Source: Saprospiraceae bacterium | Lineage (GTDB): Bacteria > Bacteroidota > Bacteroidia > Chitinophagales > Saprospiraceae | Assembly (NCBI GenBank): GCA_020630735.1 | Contig: JAHDIP010000005.1 | Location: 1-64,000, forward strand | Length of the DNA: 64,000 nucleotides | Reading direction: 5' to 3' | Part shown: piece after piece, positions 34,699-49,600 of the stretch | Numbering within the stretch: position 1 is the first letter of the stretch | How the letters are laid out: each line of letters starts with the position of its first letter | Notes under the pieces: generated by a model | The model's input: only the letters and a program-made list of their open reading frames with translations | Database searches by the model: none | What the model was told of the DNA's origin: nothing | Translations under genes and position numbers: made by a program

Positions 34699-37600
34699 AT
34701 GACAAAAACTATTTTGTTGAATACAAATTTAGTTCGTAGAGTTAAAAATACAAGAATTTTTATTTCTAAGCAGCTAATAGTTTTAGCGTTTTTGATTTTA
34801 TTAGTTCCTTTTTCAATTCTAGCACAAGGTGTAACAATTACGGGAATTACTCCGCCTTCAGATGCTGATCAATGGTCGATCTGTGATGAAAATGGTGGCG
34901 TATTTGATATAGAAACTCGTGCCCTTTCTGATGCTACTAATGTAAGCATTCAAATACAACTCCAACCAGGTATGGCTTATATGCCTGGCTCACTTAATCC
35001 TGCTCCACTATATGAAGACTTGAGCAATCCATCTCAACCTTTACTCGGATTGTCAGATTACACTGCTGGTGATATAGTCGACTATACATTTGCGATTACT
35101 ATGAATTGCACGACGATGTCTTATTTGGTAGATGATGGAAATGAGGGCAATTTTACGTTTACAGTTCGATCAGATGAAGGCAATAATTCAGTAACTACAG
35201 CAAATCCGCCCTTTGCACCGTTTACCAATTCGGTAAAAATTCCATTTCTTCTTCCTTTCCCTGGTGCGAATGTAAATCCGATTGTAGAAGTCGGTGATCC
35301 ATATACACGTACCTTTGATGTATTACAAACAGGGGTCAATGCAAATTTAGACGAGTTTACTATTTGTATGAATTATGGAACAGATATAAATGTTTCTAAT
35401 CAAACATTGAATGGAAATGCTGTGACCCTTGATGCAAATGGTTGTTTGTTTATAGATGCAACTAGTGCTTTAACCTATGGAATAGCCTTGCCGCTTTCTA
35501 CAAGTGAATCTTATGAGTGGAGTGAAGATGTTGTTATAACAGGATGCTCGGATTATAGTTCTTCTGCTATACTAAGTTGGGGCTGTAATGGAGACCAATG
35601 CCAAGAACAATCCTTAGATTTAGGAGCAGAATTACAAGTAGATCCTCCTGTGATTAAAGAAATAGATCGATTTAGAGAAATTGGCAGTTGTATAGGTGAA
35701 GGCGCTTTAATGACCTATGAATATGAATTGGAAAGTGGAAAAGCATATAATATTGTTTTTAGGGCTAGCCGAAGAGATAACGAAGGATGGATAGAAGGAA
35801 ATTCTGTAGAAGTAAATATGGGAACTGGCTGGGTTGCTATCGATCCTGCTACTTTTACGAACGTAAATACGGTAAATAGTAATTCCTGTGCTGGAGGAGA
35901 TACGCAATATACAGATTTTAGATTTTTGGTAGAAGCTGGACCAATAGTTGCGCCTGCAACTTTTCAATTCAGATATGTACGGAGAACATGTTGTCCAACT
36001 GGTACTTGTTCTACTGCCGAAAAAAGTATTTATGGTGGAAATGCATGGCTTTATGTAGATAATGCTTGTGGAACCCGAAAGAATGATCGTGCGAATATAG
36101 GTGGTATAGATTTAAGATCATCAACATCAGATGATGTGCCTGCAATTATAGGATCTGGACAAGTATTAGAATGGGGCTATGATTTGAATGCTGTACCTTC
36201 TTTTAGTGCTTTTCAGGGAGAGGGGCAGGTTTGTTTTGACTTGCACTTAGATGCCCCTCTAGAGTATCAGCCCAATACAGTTTCTTGGGTAGACGCACAA
36301 GGGAATGATCCAGAAAATATAACTTATACCGAAAATATTACCAATAATGGAGATGGTAGTACGGATGTTTTTGTTTGTTTTGATAAATACTATGAAGATG
36401 GCTCTCGAATTACTTTTGATGTAAGTTATACTTGCACACCCTGTGGTGGTGGAAGTGCTGGTACGTCAATGGAAATGGGGTATCGTTTTGGAGATGGTAC
36501 TTGCCCAGATAATTGTTTGATGACTTTCTTATGTGAAGAAGCGACTACAGTAACCACTGGTTGTTGTCCTTGCGATGGTGGAATGAATCCACTCTACACA
36601 AATGTGATGCGTTCTTGCTTTGGTGAACCTGACTCCGACAATGATGGCTGTGCTGATGTTGGTGGTACCATCGATATGACGAAAGTACGATGGGATAGAG
36701 CAATGCTGGGTGACGAATTAGAATTTGAAGCAGCAGCAGAAGCCTTAGTAAATCCTGCTCTAGGTGTTACCTTTTTTGAATACGTTTATTTTGAAATGAC
36801 TTTTCCTAATGATCACTCTATCGGTAGCGTACATACTTTAGAAATAGAAGATCAATCTACGGGGCTAACCTATATTTGCGATGCACCTAATGTTTTTATT
36901 TCTCCTGATTCTAGAAGTATGAAATATTACCTGCTCACAAGTTTGATTCAAGGTTGTGGAGATATACCTACCGATTATGTATTTGAAGATGGAGATATTG
37001 TTAAAGTAAAAGGTTCTTTTGTCAATCTAAATAATCCTGGTTGTGGAATTGTTTCAGTCGTAATTGGAACGAATTGGTATGCTGGTATTAATCCCGACCC
37101 TGAAGGTGCAGATCGTTTGGCTTGTGGTCCTCAAATTCCTGCTGATTATGGTCAAGTAGGATTTGAAGATTATTTTTCTGATAATAACAATCAATCGAAT
37201 GGTTGCGGCGGGGTTCTTTTTGGTATGCGTTACGACTTTTGTATTGGAGGAGGTGAATTGGTAAGTGTTCCTTTTCCTTACGAAATACGAAATTTTAATC
37301 TACCATTAACTTCAAATTTAGAAATTCCTCCTGGGATGTTTTTAGATTATATAGAACTTACACGGTATGATTTCTCAAAATATGCAGGTCAAAATGGTGG
37401 AAGTTTTTCACCTAATGAAGACATAACTGCATATACCCAAATTGTCAATGGGCACATACAATTTAACTGGGATCAATACTTTGATGATTGTAATAATCAT
37501 TACAAACCGAATGGTGGTTACCGTTATTGGATACGTGGATATTTTGAAGGATCTTGTGCATCTGAGCCGTACCGTCCTACCAATTTTGCAGAAGGAAGTA

Positions 37601-40600
37601 TGGATTATTGCTCTCCTGTATTGAGCGACGAGACCATAAGAAAAGAAAAAACATATAGTAGTGACCTTGAAGTAGTTATTCCAAATATAGAACCAAGCAC
37701 AAGTACAACATTAAGACAGCCAATAGATGAAGATCTAAGATGGAATTTAAGTATCCGTGAAATACAAGGAGAAACAGCTTTTAATGCATGGATGGTATTG
37801 ACAACGCCAACTGGTGATGTCGTTCCTTGGAGAGTTAAGGATGGTACTACTAATATTAATCCTATAAATGGTGTTTATCCTTTAGGGGATATAGTAGGAG
37901 GGGCAATTAAAAATTACAAAATAGATGCTTCTTATAACTCATGTGGTTTAGATTCATTAAATGTTTTAATAGGTTGGGATTGTGACGGAATTCCTTCAAG
38001 CGACCAAGAAGCCATTCAAGGTGGTTTATTGTGTTCTTCTGATATGATTACGCTCTATGTTAATCCAATTGAAGGCTCGGTACAACAAGAGGTTACCATG
38101 CAACCTGGAGGTGCAGTAGAAGCCTGTACACCGCTTGATTACGAATTAGAAATTACCAATGTTGGTAATGCTGAATTATATGAGCCTGTTTTTGAGTTGT
38201 TTTTACCTTACACTTCTGGTTTAGAAATTCTTGCAGGTTCGGAGCAAGCTTGTTATCCTTGTGATGTGTCTGCACCTAACTATAATTATCCATTATTTAG
38301 TCCTACAGAAATAATTTATACTCCGCAAGGAATCAAATATATTTGGGATTTAGAAACACTAATAAGTGATTTTGATTGGTCTGCTCCAGATGGTTTTCCT
38401 GGTCAGTTAAGTACAGATCCTAATGATCGAAAAATAAAACTAAAATTCCAAGCAGAAACGAATTGTGATTTTATTGGGGGTGATTTTATTCGACTAAAAA
38501 CGAGAGGTCATACTTTTTGTGGATCAAAAACACAATCACTTTTACAAAATGCAAATCAAGTGGCTTTTCAAGATCAAGTTGTACCTTACCCAGCTGTAAT
38601 GTCACTTGATTTAGCAGGTAGTGTAATAGATGGTTGTTCCGAAAATAGTGTAGTAAATTTAGGTGGAAAAATTACGTTCTTTGGAGCATCTGATGGGCAA
38701 GATAGTTTGATCATTGCTTTGCCTCCAGCATTCCGATATTCCTCAGTTACTTTTAATCCAGCACATATTGCAGATCAAAATCCCGTTATTACTGTTTTTG
38801 GTCCATCTGCTTCGACACCTACAACATTCGAAGAATTGCGTTGGGGGATAAATGCAGGAATTAGTTCGCTCACAGCTATTCCATTTTCTTTGCAAGTAAC
38901 GATTGATCCTACGCAAGTTCTTTGTGAAGATGACAACATTATCTTCATGCGAACTGTTCGAACAGCTTCTGCAACTTGTGGTGGAACAACCTGTAATACA
39001 TTGATGCAAACTGGAGCCTTAGTAAAGGATTTAGAAATGGTGAAAAACGAATTTTCTTTATCTGATTTACAAATTTCTACTAACTGTGGAATGACTCGGA
39101 TTGATGTAGATAATATAACCATTAATAATATTGGACAAACAGATATTGTTTCAGATATTAATATAGATTTTTATTACGACGCAGACGATAGTGGTAGTTA
39201 TTCTACTGGAGATGGACTAGTAGGTAGTACAACATTTACAGAAGCTGTTCCTATAGGAGGAAATACTCAAATTGCTGCAGGTCCCTTCTTTGTAGCGGCT
39301 GGTCAATCTTGCAAAATCATTGCTGTAGCATCAGGTTGTAGTTGCGAAACAACTGAATTGAAAGCCAATAGTCTAAAAACAGTGAATGCTGGAAATGATC
39401 CAGAAGGTTGTAGTTCTGATCAGTTTCAATTAGGTTGTGGTGAAGATTTAACAGGTTCAGGTTTTGACTACAAATGGTTTGGATTAAATGGTGCTCCTCT
39501 AGACTCGTTAAGCTCCGACACCTCACCGAATCCTATTTTAAACTATACACACTATAATCCTGATCCTTTAGAAATTCAATATGTATTGGTAACAACGCAT
39601 CCTAGTGACGTTTGTATTAGTGTCGATACGGTTACTGTTAGACTGAAAGGCTTAGCAAAAACGATTGGTGATGAAAAGAAAGTTTGTAATGGAGAACAAA
39701 TTGGTTTAGATGGACCAACAGGTTTTTACGACTATTCATGGTCTCCTCCTAATGGATTAGTAGATATTCTTAATCCACTTACTTTAGCGACTGCTCCAGT
39801 TGGGGTTCAAAAATACTCTCTAACTTATAGAGATGATACGGCTTGCGAAACAGTATTCGAACAATCAATAAGGGGTGTTTCTTGCACAGATTTAGAGTTG
39901 GACAAACAAGTAAATTCACCAACAGGTGTAGTAGGAGATATCTTAACGTATGATATCTTTATCGTTAATCAAGGACCTAATGGCGCCTCTGGTATCCAAA
40001 TTAATGAGCAATTACCAACTCAATTAAGCTATTTAAGTTCAATTCCTACTGGAGAATATGATGCAGGCACAGGTATATGGACTATTCCCTCTGTAATGCT
40101 TCCTGATGATACTGCTAGATTAACAATCTACGCTGAAATTGTAAGCGGAGGTCCAATTTATAATGTCGCTGAAATCGGTCATATGAATGAAGGTGATTTA
40201 GATTCTACACCAGGAAATGATGATGAAACAGAAGATGATCAAGATGGTGTCTGTACATCAGCACCGATCAATTTGTTATGTCAGGAAATAAAAATATTAA
40301 GTATTCCAGATGAATTCAATTCATATCAATGGTTCTATGAAGGGGTTTTAATTACAAATGCTACCTCTTACGAAATCGAAATTTCTCAACCAGGAAATTA
40401 TTACTTAGAAGTAGATGGAGGATTGTGCCCTTATGGTAATTGTTGTCCTTTTGTGGTAGTAGAGGAACCTTGTGCAAATATCGGAAATTATGTTTGGGAG
40501 GATTATAATGGCGATGGTATTCAAGATGGAACAGAGAGTCCAATCGAAGGTGTAATGGTTGTTTTGTACGATGGTATTTTGGGTACACCATTAGATACCG

Positions 40601-43600
40601 TATTTACAGATGCTACTGGTATGTACTTGTTTGAAGAGATTCCTTCTGGCGATTATTCTATAGGTTTCGATGTTAGTACTAATACCGCAGGAGATGATTA
40701 TATCGGTACAGCTCAAAATACAGGAGATGGTACCAATGATAGTACAGTAGATCCAATCACTGGACAAACAAATGCATTTAACTTTGATGCAAGTACTGGC
40801 GATGACTTAACGCAAGATGCAGGCTTCCAACCTGTTGCCGAAATCGGTGATTTTGTTTGGTCTGATACTGATGGAAATGGTATCCAAGACTTTGGTGAAA
40901 CGGGTGTTGAAAACGTCATGGTAATATTATTTGATTCCAATACTGATTTGCCTTTAGATACAGTTTATACAGACTCCAATGGGCAATATACTTTCGAAGA
41001 TGTTCCCCCAGGTGACTACTTTTTAGAGTTTGATCCTTCAACAAGTCCAGGTCAAGATTATGTGTTTACTCAAAATGATTTAGGAACAGGCGGAGACGAT
41101 AGCGAAGCAGATCCATCAAATGGTCAATCTCCATCCTTTAATTTTGATCCGCATAATGGTGACGATTTAACCCATGATGCAGGTTTAGTTCCTGTAGCTG
41201 ATATTGGAAATACAGTATGGATAGATAGCGATGGCGATGGCAACCAAGATGGAGGAGAAGCTGGTCTAGCAGATGTAACTGTAATTTTGTTCGATAGTAA
41301 TTCGGGCTTACCGCTTGATACAGTAATGACAGATTCTAATGGAAATTATTTGTTTGAAAATATTCCAGCAGGCGATTATCACATTGGATTTGATCCTGAT
41401 ACTTCTGGAGGGAATTATGCTTTCTCTCCACAAGACAATACAGCCGACGCAAACGATAGTGATGCTGATCAGTTAACTGGATTGACTAGTACTTTTAGCT
41501 TCGATCCTACAAGGGGAGATTGTCTAACTAAAGATGCAGGGCTAATTCCTTGTGCAATTCAAATTGCCGCTAGTACAGTTGGTTGCCAAGATAATGGTTG
41601 TTCCTCCGAGACATCTGTTGGGCTAACGATTACTTGGAATACAACGATTACAGATGATATAAATGTAACGGTTGGAGGAATTACGAAAACAATAGATGTT
41701 TCTGGTACAGCAACATCTCCTTATGCAGTTCAATTTGATATTCCAGCTGATGGGAGTACAGGTCTATCTGCTATAGCAGAATTGGTTTCTGATCCTAATT
41801 GTAAAGACGTCTTTTTCTTTGATGCACCTCAACCTTGTGATTGTGCAAGCAATGCGATTACCATAGATGATTTTAGTACAGCTAATCCACCGTCTAGTTT
41901 AACAGGTACAGGTTCTGATTACCAAATTGCTTCGGGTAGTGGAATGTTACTAAACGAAAGAGATGTTGAAACTTTTTTGACTCAAACAGATGCCCCATTT
42001 AATGTCTTCACTATTGGTGACGCAAGTACAGGTATTTTTCATTATACTGAAGGAGGTGGTGTACGTGGTGGTTTTGTCCTTTCTTGGGATGGTCCAGATG
42101 GAACGGCTGCTTCATTTGACCCAACAGGTTTAGGTGGAGTAGATTTAACAGCTAGCGGATTGCTCGATGTATTTACTGTCGAGCTTCAATCAGATTTAGC
42201 GATGATTGTTACCTTAGAAATTTATACGGATGCAGGAAATTATTCTTCTTATGATTTATTAGTGACAGGAACAAACTCACCGCTTGGTTACGAATTTCCT
42301 TTTGCTGGATTTACAACAGAAGCTGGATCTGGAGCTGATTTTACAAATGTTGGAGCGATCAAGTTTGTTGTGAATACAACAGGTACTACGGGCGACTTAG
42401 ATATGCTAGTATACAACTTTGGAGCAACTTGTACCACTTGTGGTTCAAGTCCAATTGCATCAACAGATAAAGTAATTACACCAGTAGCAACAGCGATCAC
42501 TATTCCTGTACAAGCAAACGATATAGATCCAACTGGAAGTTCATTAACAACCGCAATTACTGCTTCTCCAGCAAATGGAATAGCTGTAGTAAATGGAACA
42601 GCAATTGATTATACTCCAAATCCAGGTTTTGTCGGAACAGATTGTATCTACTACTCTGTAACAAACGCTGCAGGTGGTACAGACGAAGCAAAAGTGACCG
42701 TTATTGTAAGTAGTTGTGGTACACCAATAGTAATAGATGTTTTTGATATTGGTAGCCCTTATACAGCACTTGCCAATGTTGGTTCAATGTATAATGAAGA
42801 TACAGGTGCAAACATTGTTGGTGGTGAGCGTGATGTCGAAACATTTATGACAGTCTCTGATCCAAATTTCAACTTATTCACTTATGGTGACCCAACAGAA
42901 GCTTGTTTTAATTATATCGAAGGTGGTCCAGTTCGTGGTGGTTTTACGATCGTTTATGATGGTAGCGATAGCGATGCATCCACAATAGATTACACAGGTC
43001 TTGGTGGTTTAGATATGACAAGTGGAGGCAATGATGCATTAGATATCTCTTTACAAGCAGATAATACAGTAGATATTGTGGTAGAAATATTTACCGATGC
43101 TTCTAATTCTTCTACCTATATTATCCCTGTATCTGGAAGTACGAGTACTCAAGACTTTTCTATCCCTTACGGATTATTTGCAACAAGTCTTGGTAGTGGC
43201 GCAAATTTTTCAAATATAGGAGCAATTACTTTACGAGTAGAAACTACAACAACCGATGGGAATTTAGATATGAAACTCGTCTGTTTATTAACAGGTTGTA
43301 GCAACGACAATGATTATGATATGGATGGTATCGTCGATACTATTGATCCTGACGATGATAATGATGGAAAGCCAGATTGGTTAGAAGCTGGTTGTGCTTC
43401 TGCTGCCATTTTCGGAACGGCTGCTTGTCCAGATCCAACAGCTGATGACAATAATGATGGTGTTCCAAATTATCAAGACAATACTTTCTGTGCCCTGAAT
43501 GCTTTTGGTGTTTGTGAAAATTATGATTTAGACAATGATGGTACTCCGAACTTCTTCGACCCTGACTCTGATAATGATGGTTTGGCTGATTGGTTTGAAG

Positions 43601-46600
43601 CTGGCAATTCAGAACCAACAGATATTGATTCTGATGGCGATGGCATAGATGATGCACATGATATTGATTTAGGTGGAGCTGGTCTAAATGCCAATCCGAC
43701 GAATTCTGATTCTGATTTAAAAGCAAACTGTAACGAATTAGATTCTGACAATAACTGTATTCCTGATTGGGCTGATGCTGGCAATCCAGCACCAACAGGA
43801 ATGGATACAGATAGCGATGGCATAGATGATGCCTATGATGTCGATCAAGGTGGTGTCGGTCTAAATAGTTCACCTAATGATTTTGATGGTGATGGCATTT
43901 TTGACTACGAAGATGAAGACGATGACAATGACAATATTCCAGATTGGGAGGAAACGGGTTTTGATAATTTAGCCAATTTGGATGTTGATCAAGATGGAAT
44001 CGATAATTCATTTGATGCAGACTTAGGGGCTACTTGTTCAAGTGAAGCAGCCTTAGATACCGATGGTGATGGATCACCAGATTTTCAAGACGAAGACAGT
44101 GATGGCGATGGCATTTTGGATGATGACGAATGTAACACTACGCCTTGTGAAGATAAAGATATGGATGGTATTCCAGATTTTCAAGATGAAGATAGCGACG
44201 ATGACTGCATCAATGATGTGGTAGAATGCCCAACAGGGGCACCATGCCCTGATACTGATGGTGATATGGTGCCAGATTATTTGGACGAAGATGCAGATGG
44301 AGATGGTGTAGTTGATCACGAAGAATGCCCAAATTGTGATCCATGTCCTGATACTGATGGCGATGGTATTCCAGATTTTTTAGATAACTATTGTAACCTT
44401 GTTTTAGAAACGCCAAAGCTAACGACAAATAGTCCGATTTGCCAAAATGATAGCGTTTACATGTTTGTTCAGCAAGTGTATAGTACTTATATTTTAAATC
44501 CTCCATTTGCTACTGTAAGTTATACTTGGATAAATGGAGTAGGAGATACGATAGCTGTTACTAGCAATGGATTTATTAAAGTCCACACAGAAGATGCGGA
44601 TGCGATTTCTCCACTTTCTGTTCAAGTAACTGTAAACGATTGTTTGTCACCATTCTCTGAACCTGCTGATTTTGAAATCATTGAGCGTGAAACAGTGACA
44701 GCATCTAATACGGGACCAATCTGTGCAACAGACGAAGTACAATTATTCGCTAGCACAATAGATTTTGCCGATTATGAATGGACAGATTTGACGACGAATC
44801 AAATTGTGTCTACAGATCAAAATCCAATACTTTACAATGTAAGCGCAACTACAACTTATCAAGTTAAAATTCAAGTAGATGGTTGTACGCCAGAACAAGC
44901 AGAAACTATAGTGACAATAGGTTCGCCAATAACAGTGAATGCCGATGCTAATTATAACCCGAATTCTAATTGCGCACCAACTGATCTTAAATTAGCGGCG
45001 AATATTACTGGAAGTTCTGCAGGATTGATTTTTGCATGGACAGGACCAAATGGCTATTCGTCTAACGTTCAAGATCCAATTATTCCAAGTGCGACAAGTC
45101 AAGCAAATGGTTCTTATACCGTAGTTGTTACAGATGCGAATGGCTGTACTGCTTCGAGCAGTCTTCAAGTAACAAATGTTGTTGATGCTATTTTAGACCA
45201 ACCTCTTATCATCAGCACCTTACCAGAATGTAATGGTGGTACGATGACTTTATCTATTGAAGAATACGATGGAACAGATGTGGAATACATTTGGTCTATA
45301 CCTTCAACAGTAAATGTAAGTGGTTTGTCAACCAACCAGATTATCATAAGTCCTCTTGACGATACCATTCACGAAGGAAATTATCAAGTAAAAGTTTCTG
45401 TAGATGGTTGTGAAAGTGATGCGGCTCCTTATGCACTAAATATTTTAGATGATCCTAGTGCCAATATAGGGAATCTTACTGGAAATCTTTGTCATGGAGA
45501 TTTATTAGAATTCCGTGGAGATTCAGATACAGGAAATACATTTGAATGGACAGGACCAAATGACTTTGTTTCAAATTTACAATACCCAATCATTTACAAT
45601 ATCGACGAAACATATAATGGTCAATACACTTTAGTTGTAACCAATCCAAGTGGTTGTTCAGCTACTGAGTCAGTATTTATCAATACTATTTTACCAGAAT
45701 CAGAAATACCAACTATCGCTGTCAATTCTCCAAATTGTGAAGGAGATGATGTCGTATTGACAACAAGTGCAATAGGCACAAATTATGAATGGGTTGGACC
45801 ATTAGGTTCAAGCGCAACAACCTTAGCTTTACCTGGATTAACTACTGCTTCGGGCACAACCACACTTGATGATGCGAATGCCGCTTACTTATCGGGTAGC
45901 TGGCAAGTACAAGTAACAGACGCCAATGGATGTACAAGTATTTCTGATCCAATTAGTGTTGCGATTAACCAAGTACCCGTTGCTATTGCTTCAAACGATG
46001 GCCCAGTATGTGAAGGAAGTACTGTCAAAGTTTTTGCTTCTCCAGTTGAAAACGCAACCTATCAATGGTACGATGGCGATCCTAATGGTTCACCTACAGG
46101 AGTACTTATTTCTACAGATCAAGAAGTGGTTTTAAATAACTTAAGCCCTGGAACTTACGATTACTATTTACGATTATTAAACGAAGGTTGTGAATCTGCT
46201 TCAGCTATAACGACAGTTATCATTAATAATGAACCAACGATAGCACCAACAGCAAGTTATACGCTTAATCCAGATTGCACACCAGCTGACTTAAGTTTGA
46301 TCGGAAATCCTACTGGAACAGCACCATATACATTCATTTGGACAGGACCTTCGGGCTTTACATCAACTGATCAAAACCCAACTATTGCGAATGCATCAAC
46401 AAACAACAATGGTTCTTACCAAGTTATGATGACGGATGCAAATGGTTGTGGAAGTATGGGAACAGTTGAAGTCTCTACGATTACAAATACGATTCCTGAA
46501 CCTGTGATTTCAAGTACTGGACCTGCTTGTACAGGCGATCAGATTACACTTTCAATTGATGAATATACGGGATCAAATGTAACTTATGTATGGACAACCC

Positions 46601-49600
46601 CAGCAGGAACCAGTTCTAATATTTCAGGTATGAATACCAATGAAATTATTATTGATCCTGTTTTTGGAAGTACGCATAATGGAGATTATTCTGTTAGTGT
46701 TACAGCTGATGGTTGTACACTTAGCTCCGATACATATACTGTCAATGTATTTGGAATGCCTACTTTGTCGCTATCAACAACAACAGGTTTACTTTGCGAA
46801 GGAGAAGAAATTTCATTGAACTCAGGTGCAGCAGGCGCAACTAGTTATGAATGGACAGGACCAAATGGGTTTACTTCAAATGCTGTTAATCCAGTTATCT
46901 CCAATATAACGGTTGCAAATAATGGAACATACACATTAACTGTTGCAAACTTTAATGGTTGTACGACTCAAGAAAGTATAGATGTAAGTTCTATTGTTTT
47001 ACAACCAATTACACCAAGCGTTTCTGCTACAACAACTGCTTGTGCTGATGGAGTAATCAATTTGGCTATCCAAGAACAATATACAGGATCTATCATTACC
47101 TATAATTGGACAAATGGTGCAGGAACATCCATTGGTAATACATCAAGTATTTCTATACCTGCTAATGATATAAATGCTATTTCACCTTATCGTGTTCGTG
47201 TTACTGTTGATGGGTGTACGACTAATCTTTCAGATGCAGTAGATGTAGAAGTAACATTATTACCAGAAGCGATTGCCACAAATGCTGGTTCGATTTGTCC
47301 AGGAGATGCTGCGCAATTATTTGCAAATCCAATTGCAGGAGCATCTTATGAATGGCGTATTGCAGGCTCAGCTGGAATAATCTCTACTGATCAAAATCCT
47401 ATCATTAATGGACTTACTGCTAATCAGTCTTATGAATTGACAGTCTTAGTCAATGGATGTGTTTCTGATCCATTGTCTACAACTACAATTATGGTCAACG
47501 AAGAACCTAGTATTGCGCCAAATGCAAACTATGTATTAAATACTGATTGTTCTCCTACTAGTTTAACTTTAACGGCAAATCCAACTCTTGGAACAGGCAC
47601 AATAACAAATTATCAATGGACTGGACCAAACGGTTTTACGTCAACATTAGAAAATCCAGTTTTACCGAATGCAACAAGTTCCAATAATGGTTCATATGCC
47701 TTGACGGTTGAAGATGATAATGGTTGTTCGGCTACAGCAACAGTAGAAGTATCAAATATTACTGATATTGTTTCTATGCCTGTCATTAGTAGTACAGGGC
47801 CAGCTTGTGATGGCGAAACAATTATTTTAACTATTCCTACTTATGATGGAGCAATAGTTGATTATGCATGGACTACTCCTGCTGGAACAACATTAAATAT
47901 CACAGGTCAAAATACAAACGAAATTACGATTAGCCCAGTTGATCAAGCTATGCATAACGGAAGCTATCAAGTACAAGTGACCGTTGATGGTTGTGTGCTT
48001 CTTTCAGATACTTATGATATCTTAAGCTATACTTCACCTACGGCTAGTCCTATTGCGACGACTAGCAATATTTGCGAAGGCGGAGTGTTAGAATTAACAG
48101 CAAATCCGACTGGAACAAATCCTCTAACCTACGATTGGGTAGGACCAAATGGGTTTACATCTTCGCTAGAAAATCCTGTATTAACAAATGTAAGCAATGT
48201 AAACAATGGTCAATATACCTTAACCTTGACGAGTGCAAGTGGTTGTACTATCGTAGAAAGTATATTAGTTACAAATATTTTAGAAACACCAGAAATGCCT
48301 GCAATTGTTGTGAACTCACCGATCTGTGAAGGTGACGATATTGTATTGACTACTAGTGGAATAGGTGTGCAGTATGAATGGGTTGGACCATTAGGAGCAA
48401 GTGCAAGCACACTTACTTTACCAGGCTTAACAACAGCAGTAGGAACCACTACATTATCTTCAACGAACACATCCTACTTAAGTGGTGATTGGCAAGTTCA
48501 AGTGACAGATGAGAATGGCTGTGTGAGTATGTCTAATCCAATTTCAATTACTATAGAAGAAGAGCCTATAGCTATTGCTACTAATGATAGTCCACTCTGT
48601 ATTGGAAATGATATTACCTTGTTTGCTTCGCCAGTAAGTAATGCAAATTATTATTGGTATGATGCTGATCCTACTACAGGAGGTGTATTGATTTCGACAC
48701 AACAAAATCCTGTAATGATTAATTTAGCAGCAGGTACACACGACTACTTCTTAGAAGTTGTACGCAATGGTTGTTCTTCTACATTGAGTTCTACTACAGT
48801 AGAAATTAATGCGGAGTCTACGATTAGTCCTTCATCTTCTTATACGTTGAATACAGATTGTACGCCATCCGATTTAACTCTATTTGCAAACTCATCAGGT
48901 GCCACGCCATTTACATATAATTGGACTGGACCAAATGGCTTTTTATCTACAGAAGAAAATCCAACGATCGCAAATGCCACACCAATTAACAATGGATCAT
49001 ATACTTTAACAATAATAGATGCTAATGATTGTAGTGAAATAGAAACAGTAGAAGTTGCTGGCATTAACGCTACAGTTGCTCAACCAATTATTACTTCCTC
49101 TGGTCCTGCTTGTTTAGGAGAGTCTATCGTCTTAACAGTACCTCAATATACAGGCGCATCAGTTGATTATATTTGGACAACACCTGCGGGGACTAGTACA
49201 AATATCACAGGTCAAAATACGAATGAAATTATTATAAGTCCTGTAAACGAGACAACTCACGAAGGAAGCTATAGTGTAGAAATTACAGTCGATGGTTGTG
49301 TTATTAATTCTGATACTTATATTGTAGATGTTTTTACACAACCTACGGTAACTCCCTCTGCTACGGCAACACCTTTATGTGAAGGAGATGTTCTAGAATT
49401 ATTTGCTAATGGATCTGGTGTTACTAGCTATAACTGGACTGGACCAAATGGTTTTACATCTAATGCTGCTGATCCTATTCTTGCAAACACTAGCATGAAT
49501 GATAATGGTATTTATACATTAACAGTATCAAATGCATCTGGATGTTATTATAGCGAAAGTGTAATCGTTTCCAATATTCAGACAACGCCTGAAACGCCAA

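Noticed and set aside
43340-44506. Several antisense open frames over the TSP3 region
   Set aside because: They mirror the repeated GAT-rich codons of the calcium-binding array and have no independent coding signs.
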